This document shows positions 1 through 11,500 of a stretch of DNA of 64,000 bases, piece by piece; positions within the stretch are counted from its first letter, which is position 1; each line of letters opens with the position of its first letter. The stretch is from positions 62,001-126,000 of the forward strand of contig JADNRY010000115.1 in assembly GCA_015501585.1 (NCBI GenBank), in the 5' to 3' direction. The notes beneath the pieces are model-generated. The model was given only the letters and a program-made list of their open reading frames with translations, was not told the origin of the DNA and did not search any database. This DNA comes from Rhodocollybia butyracea. Its lineage: Eukaryota; Basidiomycota; Agaricomycetes; Agaricales; Omphalotaceae. The position numbers were made by a program, and so were the translations under genes.

Positions 1-2626
1 ATTGGTCTATTTGATCCACGTCCAAGGAGTGTGTCTCGCAAGCACATAGAACGGCGACATATGCTTCTGGAAGCTCGAGCGCAAGGAGCTCAGCAAGTGT
101 TAAATCTTTATCTCTTAGGAAAAAGCGACTCTTGAGAGCATCACTGACCCCTTGTTCTGCGTGGCAACATATATGGAGTACGGATGCATGAGGTAAACCG
201 GCAACAACATCGTCTGGAGTAGAATGAATGCAGGGCATTATACCATCGGACGCAGGAACGCTGCCTCCTTCTGTGAACTGAGGGGTCATCAGAAGTTCAT
301 TCGGAATTACCGATTGAATGCAACTAATTTCTGCATCGACATCCGGTAGGTAGGAGAGGCCATGTCGATTGGGATTTGCCTCTGCTGCAACCAGGACCCG
401 ACCTTTGATTCTGCCTGGTCTTTTTTCCCGAGACATCCAGCGATTCTGATTGTGGGCTAGCGCAGACAGACTTGGGGTGTAAGAGGATACACAGTAGTCG
501 GAGGTACAATCAATCGGCTTGCCCTGTGGTGTGTATATACCTGATGCATGAAGAGGCAATCCACAAAAGAGGTCTGTTGGGCACCACCATAGACGCGGAC
601 GGTCACTCCTATCGCGTTTCTGAGAGACCAATAAATAAATAAGAGTCATCGTAATGTTATCATATACATCACGTACCGCACTGAGAGCGAGTGCACAGAT
701 AACTGGCTTCACAACATACTTGAACAGGTCACTGAACGCCTTCAGAACTTCTGATTCTTTACCCCTTGCATCCATACGGACCTTGAGCCGCTTGATATCT
801 GTTGTAGCTCTACCGTTTAGCTGATCACCGCGGTGCATGGACCTCAATAATTTTCGAAGACCAGGATAGTCAAGGTCAGGAAGGGACAAATGCTCGATTT
901 TTGACAGATTGTGTATGATGATAGCGAAGCATGTTTTTCCTGGAACCAATATTACTATAGGGCTTTTCATTGAGGGTGGTAATATTTTAACCAATGCTGG
1001 CCGTCGCATGAAATCAACAAAATCTGGGTTTTGACGAATCTCACCAACCAGGCCGTTGAGTTCGTATATTGTCTCCAGGCGATGTGGGGTGGAAATAGAG
1101 TTCCCCGACACATCTGCGGATTCCTTGGCAAGTAATGACGTCGAGAGCGCACGCAAGCGGTCCGCATATCTTTTCGGAATATGACGGAATGAATCTCGTA
1201 GAAACAGGTGTTGGTTCCAAAACAAGGAACGTCCAGTTTCAAGCGCCAGAATAGCCGTTTTAGGTGCACCACCTGTTAGCGCTAGAGAGGCTGTCATCCA
1301 TGATAATTGTGGACCAAACCGGAGAATTCGAATGCGTGAATCATGGCCTAGACCAAGAATCACAACATTGGGCAATAAGTCGAGTGTTTTTGAGCAAAGT
1401 GCCAGCAATTTTTTCTGAAGAGGAAAACCCAGGATGTCCACGATAGCGCCTCCTTGTTCTTCCCAGTCATTCCATTTACCTCGACTGAGAACGAGTTCGA
1501 GGAAACGCCCAGGAGGGCCATAAATTGCCAACCCGGGTAACTGGTTCTGTGGGACTGACAATCTCACATCTGGTATCAGAGCGATTGCTCTGAGCAGAAG
1601 TTGATCAAGCTCATGCTTGTCATTTGCATGTTGGAGATGCAACTCTTCGGTATCTCCAGAAGATAGAAGCTGACTGTGTACAACCCATATGCGATAGCAT
1701 ATTAGTTCCATGAAATCACAGAGCGAATCGAGGCCGGTGTCTTTCCAAGGGTGGAGTTTAATGAAAGTTCGACGAGAGTATTCAATTGAAGCATCGAGGT
1801 CACCCAGCGTAACATGAGGGCTGCGACACAGGCATTGTGAGTGCGTGATGAGGGTCCGTAGGCCTATATTGGAGTCCTTTCCTTGGTTTGGTCCGTAGAA
1901 GATACAGCCCCAGAAGTCAAGAAAAGGTCGACGAGCAAGTTTGATGCGCCCGGAAGCTTTTAGACTGTCTGCTTGCTGGACGAACTGATGTGCCGCCTCA
2001 ATGTCTTCGTTTTCTTCCGAATAACGATATTTATCGACGAGGATAAGAGCGGTGATCACCAAGGTCAAGTACCGATCCGTTGCTTTTAATGATTCCGATT
2101 CAAGAGCTTGTTTACAGATATCTACCTTATAAGCAAGCTTTGCCGTAGGCATAAAACATCGGCAAAGAAGAGATATCAAGTCGTTCTTAGATATGCTCGG
2201 CCAGGCCTAGCTTTCAAAGCATTTAGAATGAAATATTAGCGTCGAAGTTTAAAAGTAGTAACATACACTCAGAGTAGTGCCTTTCCAACCGTTCGGATAA
2301 TCCTTCAGTAGCCCATCAGCAATTAGAAAATGTTCGTTAGCATCTTGTTCAAGGCCTAGCCTGAAGAAACGCGCGGAAATGCAGGAAGCCAATGCATAAC
2401 GAGCATGGAGATTACCTTGACGCCCTGTTGGAGTAGCAGAAACAATCTGCTTGGAAATCTGGATTGCCTCCTCCAATTGACCTATGTCCTGCGTGTCATA
2501 GTAGCCTTCCAGTTTCCAGACACACCTGGCAAAAAGACTGAATGGTTGGAAATTGGATGGGATTAGTCTTTTCAAGAATCCTCCAGACTCGGCAGTCTCG
2601 GAGCTTTCCCTCGGGAGGGGAAACAT
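1..2626 (-). CDS. TPR-CHAT domain protein, 3' end cut off by the window
   Basis: Two exons are visible: 2626-2267 (120 codons) and 2206 to the window edge (735 codons, no stop). The intron has GTATGT/CTAG borders and keeps phase. The N-terminal part has TPR-like helices with the spacing usual in basidiomycete TPR-CHAT proteins (motif LEEAIQISKQIV). The C-terminal half is a CHAT (caspase-like) domain: ALETGRSLFWNQ, then WWCPTDLFCGLPLHASGIY, SSYTPSLSALA, HICCHA (His near residues 798/802) and CACET (Cys near 843). These are the expected catalytic His and Cys. CHAT proteins are clan CD proteases; in fungi most have no known substrate. No frameshift or stop lies in the visible 855 codons, so it looks functional. 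The start at 2626 is the first Met of the open frame; a further 5' exon is possible because the TPR array is short. Transcribed divergently from the epoxide hydrolase gene. Confidence 0.88.
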
Positions 2627-3062
2627 TATGGCAACTGAAAGGACCTGGAAAGACGCTCGTTTTCACTGAACGCCGGCCATCAATGCCGGCCAGTGAAATC
2701 AGGTGCTCAGTGATGTCTTTGTGGCTTCAACGTTCATTAGGTCTCGTCGCGTTTGCCCGTCGGAACGAGTTACATGGACGCTTATCCGTTCGACATGACT
2801 GATTGGTGCTTGATTCAGAAAGGTCAAAAAGGTCCAAAAAGGTCGGGCGTGGGAACTCTTGGTGTGCGCAATTTCAGACCAGCAGATTTTTCTTCACACA
2901 CGGTGTGTTTGCAGGCTGCTTCTTCTTCGTGATTGACAGATTAATTGCCACTTTTATACATGCTTTTTTATACACCTGCAACCGGTTTGTTGTTTGTGTG
3001 AACGTCGAGTAGTCAGTGTCATACTGTAACGATGCCACGGGGCAGCACATAAGTTATTTAAG
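2627..3062. promoter_or_regulatory. Shared intergenic region of two divergent genes
   Basis: This 436 bp gap separates the start of the TPR-CHAT gene (minus) from the start of the epoxide hydrolase gene (plus) and must hold both promoters. A short direct repeat (AAAGGTC, near 2819-2842) is visible. I see no convincing TATA box or other named site. Confidence 0.35.
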
Positions 3063-4676
3063 ATGGCGCTGATATCTGGAAAGACTCAGATCCAACCACC
3101 TTTTCGAACAATGCCTGCGGACTCTAATGAGAAACCTTTCAAAATCGCAATTTCCGATGAGCAACTGTCGTTGCTAAGCAAGAAGCTTGCGCTGCATGTC
3201 CTCCCAGACGAACTCGAGGGTGCAGGAAAGAAGTATGGAGCGTCATTGACTGACGTCCGCCGTTTGGTTTCCAGATGGCAGAACAGTTTCGATTGGCGTA
3301 AAGAGGAAGCCCGCATCAATGAGGAGCTGCCTCAGTTCACCAGAGACATTGACGTCGAGGGCCACGGGACTCTGAATATTCATTACGTGCATCAGAAGAG
3401 TGAGGTTGACAATGCTATTCCAATGCTGTTTGTCCATGGATGTGAGTCCCTTTACCATATTATCTGACTTATGCTGACAGGCGTGGTAGGGCCTGGAAGC
3501 TTCATTGAAGTACGCAAGATACTACCATTACTCTTGAATCCTGGGCCAGACCATCCAGCATTCCATGTTGTTGCGCTTAGCTTGCCTGGCTATGGGTTCT
3601 CTCAAGGTCCTAAATTGCAGGGTTTCAAAAGTGCCCAATATGCTGAGGTAGGTATGTGCGACTGGTTCAAGGATTCGCGTGACAAATGCATTTCAGGTTG
3701 GTAATAAACTGATGCTAGCCTTGGGCTATGAAAAGTATGGTGTGTGAAGCCAGTTGTTGCTTTAGGGCCTCTGATAGGGTTATTCTTTCTAGTGACACAA
3801 GGTGGGGACTGGGGAAGCATCGTCAGTGCTTTGTTTCCTCGAAGTGTCCCAAAATAATATTCAATCTGATTGCGCCAGGTTACGCGACAGATGGCAAACA
3901 TGTATGGCAACAAGCACCTGATGGCATGGCACACGAATTTCCTTCTGTAAGGATCATTTTTTCCCCGTAGATAGTGAACCTGAACTATCCCAGTACAACA
4001 CCACCAACGCCAACCTCAAAGCCCTTGCCAGAGGAGCTATCAGACCCACGGGCTGCCCGTGGCCAATGGTATTTCACTCAAGGAAATGGTTATTTTGTGC
4101 TGCAATCTACGCAACCACAGACAATAGGGTATAGTCTCGCAGATTCTCCAGTTGGCCTTCTCACTTGGATCTATGAAAAACTCGTCAACTGGACAGACAA
4201 CTATCCTTGGGATGATGATGAAGGTATGGCGTGGAAAGTGCGTCTGCTGGGAGTCTGGACTGATGATGCCATAGTTCTGACATGGATTTCAATTTACTGG
4301 TTCTCGCGAGCGGGCCCAGCTGCTGCTTCTTATATGTATTATGAAATTGATCAGACTGGAGAAATCACAGCACCATTCAACTGGACAACTGAAGCCCCCG
4401 TGAAACTCGGCGCCTCATCCTTCCCCAAGGAAATCTTCTATGCACCACCTAGGTAAATTATTTGTCTTCTCCTTCTTGTGTCTATTTAATGGATTTCCTT
4501 GGAAAAGTTGGGTTAAGGTATACAGAGGACTAGTGTTTCAGGCTGATCATGATAGAGGGGGTCATTTTGCTGCATATGAAGTACCAGAGCTTCTGGTTCA
4601 AGATTTGAGAATGATGTTTGGGAAGGCAGGACCTGCATATGGTGTGGTCCCAAACAAAAGTGGATATTCTACATAA
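3063..4676 (+). CDS. Epoxide hydrolase (alpha/beta hydrolase, EHN type), apparent 1-bp frameshift
   Basis: Inferred exons: 3063-3441, 3490-3647, 3697-3739, 3793-3821, 3879-3946, 3971-4223, 4275-4452 and 4508-4676. The N-terminus is an epoxide-hydrolase N domain (FKIAISDEQLSLLSKKLAL). Splicing restores HGWPGSF (oxyanion loop), GGDWGS (nucleophile Asp), YYE of the lid, and RGGHFAAYE (catalytic His). The family hydrolyses epoxides to diols. Start: Met at 3063, or more likely Met at 3111, which gives the usual spacing to the EHN domain. The exons sum to 1277 nt, one short of a whole number of codons: at 3939-3946 the sequence reads as HTNF then shifts, where the family has HTNFP. One missing C there would restore phase exactly. 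Either this is a recent lesion or a sequencing error. The sixth intron (4224-4274, 51 nt) is open and in frame, so its retention would add 17 residues. Confidence 0.85.
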
Positions 4677-5042
4677 GTTTTTTTATTGAAGATAGTATCT
4701 TCAACAGGAATAAGAACAATCCGTCAAAGGCCCAAATAACAAATCAAGAGTATAGCCATACATCTATATTTCAGTGCAGCTACTTTAGTGCTTCCTGAAT
4801 CGTTGAGCTGGGGTAAGGGGTGAAATGTATCATAGCAAGGTGCTAGTAGGTAATTAGTGGTTGTGGTAGTAATGGGAATCCCTTCCTTTCCTTGAACACA
4901 CCCAGAACACCCGAAACGCTCGAAAACCAAAGCCCCCGCCGCCGTCTACATCTACACCTACATCTAGGCAGCGGCCTCACACCTCTCTTCCTCTCCAAAT
5001 GGTATTCAGTTTGTTTGTCCTCAACATTGCCCTGGTAGAGCA
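4677..5042. other. Downstream region of the epoxide hydrolase, no gene seen
   Basis: Only short open frames without recognisable content occur between the epoxide hydrolase stop and the solo LTR. It probably contains the 3' UTR of the hydrolase. Confidence 0.4.
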
Positions 5043-5288
5043 TGTCGTAGGTAATCAGCGCAGTGGGGACTCGGGGTCGTGAGGCTAGTGCAACTTTGGG
5101 ATAGGTGGATGCTAGTTCTACACTACCAGGCCTTATATACTACAGTACATGTACTCTACGAGGTATCTACTGGGTCTGAAAGTATTAGTAAGTAGCTAGG
5201 TAAATAATTGGTAAGGAAATGCGGAGTGTAGTAATTACCGTGCTAGATCTGGAGTTACATATTCCGGTCAAAGCGTCGCATCACAACA
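5043..5288 (-). mobile_element. Solo LTR, copy B, 246 bp with 5-bp TSD
   Basis: On the minus strand the element begins TGTTGTGATGC and ends CCTACGACA, so it has TG...CA ends. It is flanked by a perfect 5-bp direct repeat GAGCA (5038-5042 and 5289-5293). It matches, in inverse orientation, the 258-bp solo LTR at 24858-25115 along its length. No internal retrotransposon sequence is attached, so it is read as the product of LTR-LTR recombination. Confidence 0.88.
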
Positions 5289-5293
5289 GAGCA

Positions 5294-5915
5294 TCGTTCA
5301 CCTGCTGATGCCTATGCAAACGACTTGCGCCAATGAGGATGGAGAGGTAGATAAGATAATATTCAATAAACTCAATATATAGACAGCACTTGAGATCCGG
5401 GAGGGGGAAAATCAAAAAATAAACCATGCCGTTCCCGAGTGCGCTAATGGGGTACTAAGCTCACAATAACTAATTGAATAAGCAAAGGAAATATTGCACC
5501 ATTGCCCCTGGCCCTGGCAGCTGGATCCGGTGTCCAAGAGAAGACTGGAGTTCTCCCCCGACTCGGAGTTCATTCAACTAGGAGTCCTTGCGATGATAGG
5601 GTAGTATCTACCCCCGAAATATACTCAAAGCTTCGGTAGTTGAGATGTACGCTGTACTTGGTATATCGATGCGTATGTCGTCGGAGGTGGGAAGAGGGGT
5701 GCAAGTGCTAAGCTGCACGACTCAGTGAGTAGTTTTTGAGGTATTTATCTAGCTGAGGCCTTGTAAGTTGCGCCTCAATCTCCAAGTTATTGAACGCCAG
5801 CGGTACATAAATTGTTCAAACGAGACCAGTCTCCGAGTCCTTGTCCGAGTCTAAGGTGCTGTATTTGATGATATCGGCCTTTTCTGGAGTTGGCCGTATA
5901 CTTTGCAAAGTGTAT
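5294..5915. other. Intergenic stretch, nothing recognised
   Basis: AT-rich non-coding sequence between the solo LTR and the tRNA-like cluster. No ORF, repeat or structured RNA was recognised. Confidence 0.4.
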
Positions 5916-6009
5916 GGGCATGATCTTGTGTAGGGGTTATCACAACCACTTTGTACTCTTGTATGTGCAATTCTGCGAAAGGTTTCTGGTTTGGATCCGG
6001 GCTTGTCCA
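5916..6009 (+). pseudogene. Degenerate tRNA-Ala-like sequence
   Basis: Shares the GGGCAT start, the GTGTAGGGGTTATCAC D-arm, the CTGCGAAAGGT 3' anticodon-stem region and the TTGTCCA end with the intact tRNA-Ala genes at 6970 and 7303. The 5' anticodon stem and the T-loop are altered (GGTTTGG instead of GGTTCAA), so the cloverleaf does not close. Confidence 0.6.
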
Positions 6010-6299
6010 TACCACATGAGTCTTGTTTGAGTCTTGTTTTTTGCGTTTCAGTTGATGGACTCCTCGGATAAGTTATATCTAAGTTTTCACCAACCAGTGA
6101 CAAGTCAATCACAAGCATTACTAGTTGCACTCAAGGAGAGAAAGGAAATTTCTTTAAATTTTAGCGCAGATCAAGAATATGGTAAAAGCTCTCAACTCTC
6201 CACTGGGAGTCCAGATAGCAAGCTCTTCTCTCTGTTAAGTAGTATTTTCTGGAACAGTGAGACGCTGAAGGTGTCCCGCATACGCTTGGATTACTTCAT

Positions 6300-6385
6300 G
6301 GGCATATGGTGTAGGGGCGATCACGTTCGCTTTGCATAAGGAAAATCGGTTGCAAAAGCTCTCTGGTTCAAATCTGGATCCGCCA
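6300..6385 (+). pseudogene. Degenerate tRNA-Ala-like sequence
   Basis: Starts GGGCATATGGTGTAGGGG and keeps GTTCGCTTTGCA, the same 5' anticodon arm as the intact copies. The 3' half is mutated (TTGCAAAAGCT in place of TGCGAAAGGT; TCCGCCA end), which breaks the anticodon and acceptor stems. Confidence 0.65.
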
Positions 6386-6556
6386 TCCGTGGCCGTATTT
6401 TTCAAGTTCATCACTCCACTTTCTAGTTGCACTGAAAGTAAAGCTTTCTCTGAACTTTTGCTATCTTTAAGAATATAGTCAGACGGTTAGCCAGTTTTCT
6501 GCAATGATACATCGGTTGGCCAAACTAAATTGGAGCCAATGCTCCCGAGGAACTCA

Positions 6557-6655
6557 TGGACAAATCCGGACTTGAACCGGAGACCTTTCGCAAACACAAA
6601 TCATAGAGAAACACCATCGCTTTACAGACAGGTGATAACCCTGCACCATTTGCCC
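6557..6655 (-). pseudogene. tRNA-Ala-like sequence in opposite orientation
   Basis: The reverse strand has a perfect acceptor stem GGGCAAA/TTTGTCC including the G3:U70 pair, a D-arm and a canonical T-arm (CCGGTTCAAGTCCGG). The 5' anticodon strand does not pair with the GCGAA on the 3' side, so it is probably a pseudogene. A different fold with a long insertion cannot be excluded without a covariance search. Confidence 0.55.
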
Positions 6656-6669
6656 ATACTCTAAGCGAA

Positions 6670-7302
6670 GTATATCCCAGTAATGACCAACCCGGCACCG
6701 CATGCACATTAACATATTTTTTTTGTGGAAATAGTAAAATCATGTTATATGAACTTCTGTGAACATATTAAGATTTATGTGGATTTGCACACAGCGTGTC
6801 GGATGTTCCTCATTAACCCACCAGATAACAAGCCCTATGAGGTAAAACCAGAAGTGTAGCTTTGATAACATTTTTGTAAGCAATCCGTGAGCTCGGCGCT
6901 TTAATGATGGATGGTGGCATTGTTGCGGCTGGCTAGCCTTTTAGCCTCCCTACGCATAAAGTTGTACATGGGCATATGGTGTAGGGGTTATCAGGTTCGC
7001 TTTGCATAAGGTTGTATTTACGATCCTTTGTCTGCGAAAGGTCTCCGGTTCAAATCCGGATTTGTCCATGGCTTTCCACTCGTTGCCACTGCATGCGGAT
7101 TAACATTTTTTTTTTGTGGAAATAGTACTACTAAACTGATGTCAAACTTCTGTGAATGTTGTAATCTAGATTTATGTGGATTTACACTGATTTGCACACG
7201 GTTTGGGTGTTCCTCATCAGCCCACCAGATATACGAGTTAAAACCAGAAGTGTAGCCTTGCAGAAGTTGGCCTGTTAGCCTCCTTAAACCTAACTTAGTT
7301 AT
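6670..7302. repeat. Tandem duplication of about 333 bp carrying the tRNA-Ala genes
   Basis: The segment between the tRNA copies is repeated: both units contain the stretch GTGGAAATAGTA, then ATTTATGTGGATTTGCAC, GTTCCTCAT, CCCACCAGAT and AAAACCAGAAGTGTAGC in the same order. The tRNA genes were therefore multiplied together with their flanks, not by tRNA-derived retroposition. Confidence 0.7.
6970..7068 (+). tRNA. tRNA-Ala(TGC) with an intron of about 26 nt
   Basis: The cloverleaf can be drawn by hand: acceptor GGGCATA/TTTGTCC with the G3:U70 alanine identity pair, anticodon stem TTCGC/GCGAA, loop TTTGCA with anticodon TGC, T-arm CCGGTTCAAATCCGG, discriminator A. An intron follows position 37. 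The D-stem carries one mismatch (ATCAG rather than ATCAC), so this copy may be weaker than the next. It lies 333 bp before the next copy in a tandem duplication. Confidence 0.72.
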
Positions 7303-7394
7303 GGGCATATGGTGTAGGGGTTATCACGTTCGCTTTGCATATCCAGGATCTTTATGTTTGCGAAAGGTCTCCGGTTCAAATCCGGATTTGTCCA
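7303..7394 (+). tRNA. tRNA-Ala(TGC) with a 19-nt intron
   Basis: Best copy of the cluster. Acceptor GGGCATA/TTTGTCC (G3:U70, one U-U mismatch), D-arm GTG/CAC, anticodon stem TTCGC/GCGAA, loop with anticodon TGC, an intron of about 19 nt directly 3' of A37, variable loop AGGTC, T-stem TCCGG/CCGGA, discriminator A. Intron position is canonical for eukaryotic nuclear tRNA introns. Confidence 0.85.
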
Positions 7395-8578
7395 TTGATA
7401 TACTTTGGCGATTAAGAGATTTTTTCTTTTTTGAATTACGAAACTTGGAAAGAAGTACATACATAACCCTTGCGCCAGGAATCACTCAAAAGCCCTGGTG
7501 AGAATCGGAGTCTGCTTTGCTGCGGAGGAAACGGCCTTATCGAACCAGTTAAACAGAGAATGTTGGATCCGGCGTTATCGCGACATGGGCTCGCAAGCCC
7601 GTAAGTTCCGTTACTTCCGTATGACCTACTGGTAAGTACTAGGACTTGGTGGGGCTCTTGTGGTCAGGTACTAGTCCTCGAGGCTGCCTCGAGGACTACT
7701 ACTTGGCACTTAGCACTTGATTGGTAAATTAATTATAATAACGCCAAGTTTCATTACAGAAACGCTTAAAATACAAGTTATAGGTGCGTCATGATGCAAT
7801 GCATTGAAGAGGAAATAAATTACCAGCGTTGTGGATGTATGGATGTCATTCTCTCAGGCTGATGCAAAACTTTGATTTCCATGATATCGTCAATGACGCT
7901 GTGGGGAGTTGATGGCGCACCGCACTGTAGGCGTATTATCACTTGCCGGAATTAGAGACTTGTTTACCGCAAGTGCTGCGCGGAGGAGCAAAGGAGGAGT
8001 CGGTCAATGCTGTTCAAGGCTGTGGGGAATCGGAGTAGTGGAGATCAGTGGGAGTATTACTATTACAGTAAGTTGGTGGAAATGGGCGGCGAGTTAATAG
8101 ATGACCTTGAAGTGAAGTTAATAAATACATTGTAGCGAAGGGAGGTTTGTGGGCGACCTGGTACGCCGGAGAAGCCGACCACCGTGGGACGAAAAATCTA
8201 TTTTGAGACACAGGCCTCGGAACAATGTCATCATGGGTGACTACATACATACTTGTTCTCATCCATACCTCCAGCTTTCTGTCTCAGTGTTCCACGCTAA
8301 ATCTTTGGACGACACCTATATGCTTTCGATCTAATAATATCTAGTTCGCACGAAGGTGAATAATGCAGATGCAGGAGCCTTACCCGAGAGCTCAGTCTGT
8401 AATGCAGATCAGAAGTTCCAGCTTTCAAGTGCGTCTTGTTTTCCAATAGTTTTACGCTAAACATTATTGACCGCGACCACAGACCACAGCTAGCCGAATT
8501 TTCAACAAATTTAGAGTTGGCTCGAAATTCAGGTCAATTTCGCGCACTGATTCTGGTGCCACCGACAAAAATCCGTAC
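7395..8578. other. Intergenic stretch before the PH-domain gene
   Basis: No gene is recognised. A short hairpin-forming sequence is present near 7667-7699 (GTCCTCGAGGCTGCCTCGAG). The last part, from about 8340, must contain the promoter and 5' UTR of the PH-domain gene. Confidence 0.4.
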
Positions 8579-11500
8579 ATGAATATGCCTCGAGAGACTC
8601 GGTCAATGGACATCGCAGCGGCAAAACCGTACATGTCGCAACCGATGCTTAGTATGCCCGGGATGCCAGATCGAGACGACGGAAACAGTACAGGCAGTTC
8701 AGAATCGTCTTTTAGTAGACAACCAGCGTTTATGCAGTCGGCGCTTCGTTCAGAGTCTAGGGCGCCAAAAACTGTGGATGTAGCACCAAATTCGCAAATG
8801 AAACAAAAAGCACGTCCTCCAACTTCTAGTTCTATTGCTACCATTACACCAGAACAGCCACGCTTTACCGCGTCTCTTCCCACGTCCCCTACACCTCCCG
8901 TTCGTAGGCCCACCGTTCCACGTCTCACAACTCTTCCTGGCCATAGATTCAGCCTCATAACTTCCGAAAACGAAAGTGCATCTGCGCGTTTAACACCGTC
9001 TGTCATCATCCGACAACCTGCGGTTCCTCTAAACTTGCCCACGATCAGGGTGCCTTCTACTCCTACAGAAGCCGAAGCCAGGGCCAGAACAATCTCAACC
9101 AGCGACAATGCTGGTCCATCGACCTTTGCGCGTCGGATGAGTGGTATCATCACTGGTAGTCCCATCCCAGAGAACAGAGACGTTTCTCGTGCTCAGAGTC
9201 GAAGACATTTACGAACTATGCCAGCTCTTCCTATGGCAGGGACTGATGAACCAGACGACGGGGACGGTGACGAAAGTGATGGCGGAGATGGTAGGGATAG
9301 TGATGAAGAGGAAGATGAAGATACGGATGCAGATGGTGACGATGCGCGATCAAGTGTGGACAGTCCTAACAATGCGATTTCACCGGTGACACCATCAGCA
9401 ACGTTATCTCCAATTTCCCTTCCACAGGTCGATGTCTCTAGGATAGATCTTTCGTTCCTAAAAATTGATCCCAAAGGTAAAGAACGTGCTTATGACCATA
9501 ATCATGATTCAAGTCGGACACCGACTGCACGGACGCCACGAGTCGGTCCCAGTGGCCCTGCAGCTCTGACTCATGATTACTTCTCTTATAGTTCTGGGCA
9601 AGGTAGTCGAGCTACGACACCTCGAAATATTCCCAGTGGAGGCGTCGCTGCTAAAGCGCCAAAGGCAATAGAGCTCTCAGTACGCACGCCACCCATTCCC
9701 GTACCTGGACGTCCAGGAATATATAAACAGGCTTCGAGGAGCATGGTCGATATTTCTGGTTTAGGTTTCGGGAAGAAGGAGGCAACGCATGTCACTACTG
9801 GTGGAGACGGCGTGTTGGATAACGTTAGTAGTATCAAAAAACAGCCTTACAGCAATACCCAAACCACGTCTACGCCGTTACCTCACGATGTCTCCCAACC
9901 GCCACCGAAAACCACCTTGTCTTCTCCCCAAGTCGAGAAACCACAGCGCGCGCCACCGCCCTCGCACAGAGACGCGTTGATCGTAGAAGAACGCCGGGAC
10001 GTGCGTATGGGTGTTCCACCTCCTCATCTCACCCAAGAACAACACCTCGCGCATATACAAAGTCCTGCCCCGCGTCCGCCGCCGCCTACGATCGTTATTC
10101 AGACTCCTGGCGCTGTGGCGGGCCCCAGTGCTGTTCCTGGATCTCTCGTTCGTCGCAGATCGATGCCAACGTTTAACGTAGGCTCGCCGCCACCCCCGTA
10201 TCCGAGTTTCATGATAGAGTATTCCCATGATCAGCCTATCCCGCTGGGCCCGCCTCCGATACATGTGCATCGTCACCCGCAACACCAGCCGCCACGCGTG
10301 TCGCCCTTGCCTGACGAGGGCTGCGAGAGGTTGCCGCCTTATAGCAATGATGTGCTTCTGCGCGCGATCATGCCAAGGAAACTCGAGTTTACGAAGCCGG
10401 GGATCCAGGCGAAAGATAGGAAGTGGAGGAAGGTCGTGTGTGAGCTTGAGGGGACGGTGTTTAGGGTGTATCGGTGTCCGCCTGCGTATGCGGGGACGCC
10501 GAAGGTGGTGGATTGGTGGGAGAGGAAGGTGGGTGTTGGGGATATGAGTGTTGGCGCTGGGGTGGGGGAGCTGGGGGGGCTGGGGTGGGGAGTGTAGGTG
10601 GGATTGGGGTGGCGGGGACTGTGGGAGTGGGAGTTGGAGGGGGCGCGGGGAGGAATGTTAGTGTGGAGGAGAGGGCACGGGAACAGGAGAGGTTGAGGGC
10701 GGAGAAGATTGCTGGGGAGACGGGGGACAGGGGGCATACGGAGATTCGGCTGCCTGTTCCGCCATCGCCTCAACCGTGGAGCGCGACGAACGGCCGTCCG
10801 TCGGCCTCGAGTCAGCGCAATCGGGATCGAGGTGATACGGAGGATGGGAGGAACAGCATTTCTCCGCCGTCGCGGTCGAAGATTGTGTCACTGCTTAAAC
10901 CCCCGAAATCGCATAAACGCGCACAGAGTGAGAATACGGGGGGATCTGGGTTGACTACGCCGACACCGTATTCGTCGAGATCGTCGTTTAATATTTTGAC
11001 GAGGACGCCTTCACGGCCTTCCATATCTGCGGAGAGCGCGATCTCGCAGACGAGTGGGATGAGCTCGTATTCGAATTCGAATGTATCGGTGTCTTCGCCT
11101 TCGTCTATGTCGCCTCCGTCGGGGTTTTCGTCTGTGAATGGAGGTGGAGGTGGTTCCTCGACTCGACAGTCTAGCGCTGGTCCTAGTCCGACCCACTCAC
11201 CAACGAGCTCTATCAGCCCGGGGAGTAATGCTGCTTTTTCGAAAGGGATAACGTGTCCGCCACCTCAGAAGACCGATTTGCTCAAGGCGTATACGCTTCA
11301 GCATGCTGAGAGCGGGCTGGGGAATGATTATTTGAAGAGGAAGAATGTGATTCGGGTGAGGATGGAGGGAGAGCAGTTTTTGTTGCAGGCGAGGGATGTT
11401 ACGGATGTTGTTGAGTGGATCGAGGTGAGTGTTCTTGGTTATCAGTGTTATTCAGGAAATTTTCTGATTTTAATTTGTGGCCTCAGGGATTACATTCTGC

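Noticed and set aside
6557..6655. Functional tRNA on the minus strand
   Set aside because: Acceptor and T arms are fine, but the anticodon stem cannot be closed.
8464..9165. 233-codon open frame on the minus strand opposite the PH gene
   Set aside because: It is a shadow of the PH-gene frame: the same DNA codes for Ser/Pro/Arg-rich sequence on the plus strand with support from a second copy.
10561..10602. A 42-nt intron explaining the PH-gene frame break
   Set aside because: A GTGGGG...GTGTAG intron is conceivable but shorter than every other intron here, has no branch-point-like sequence, and the homologous stretch is coding in the other copy.
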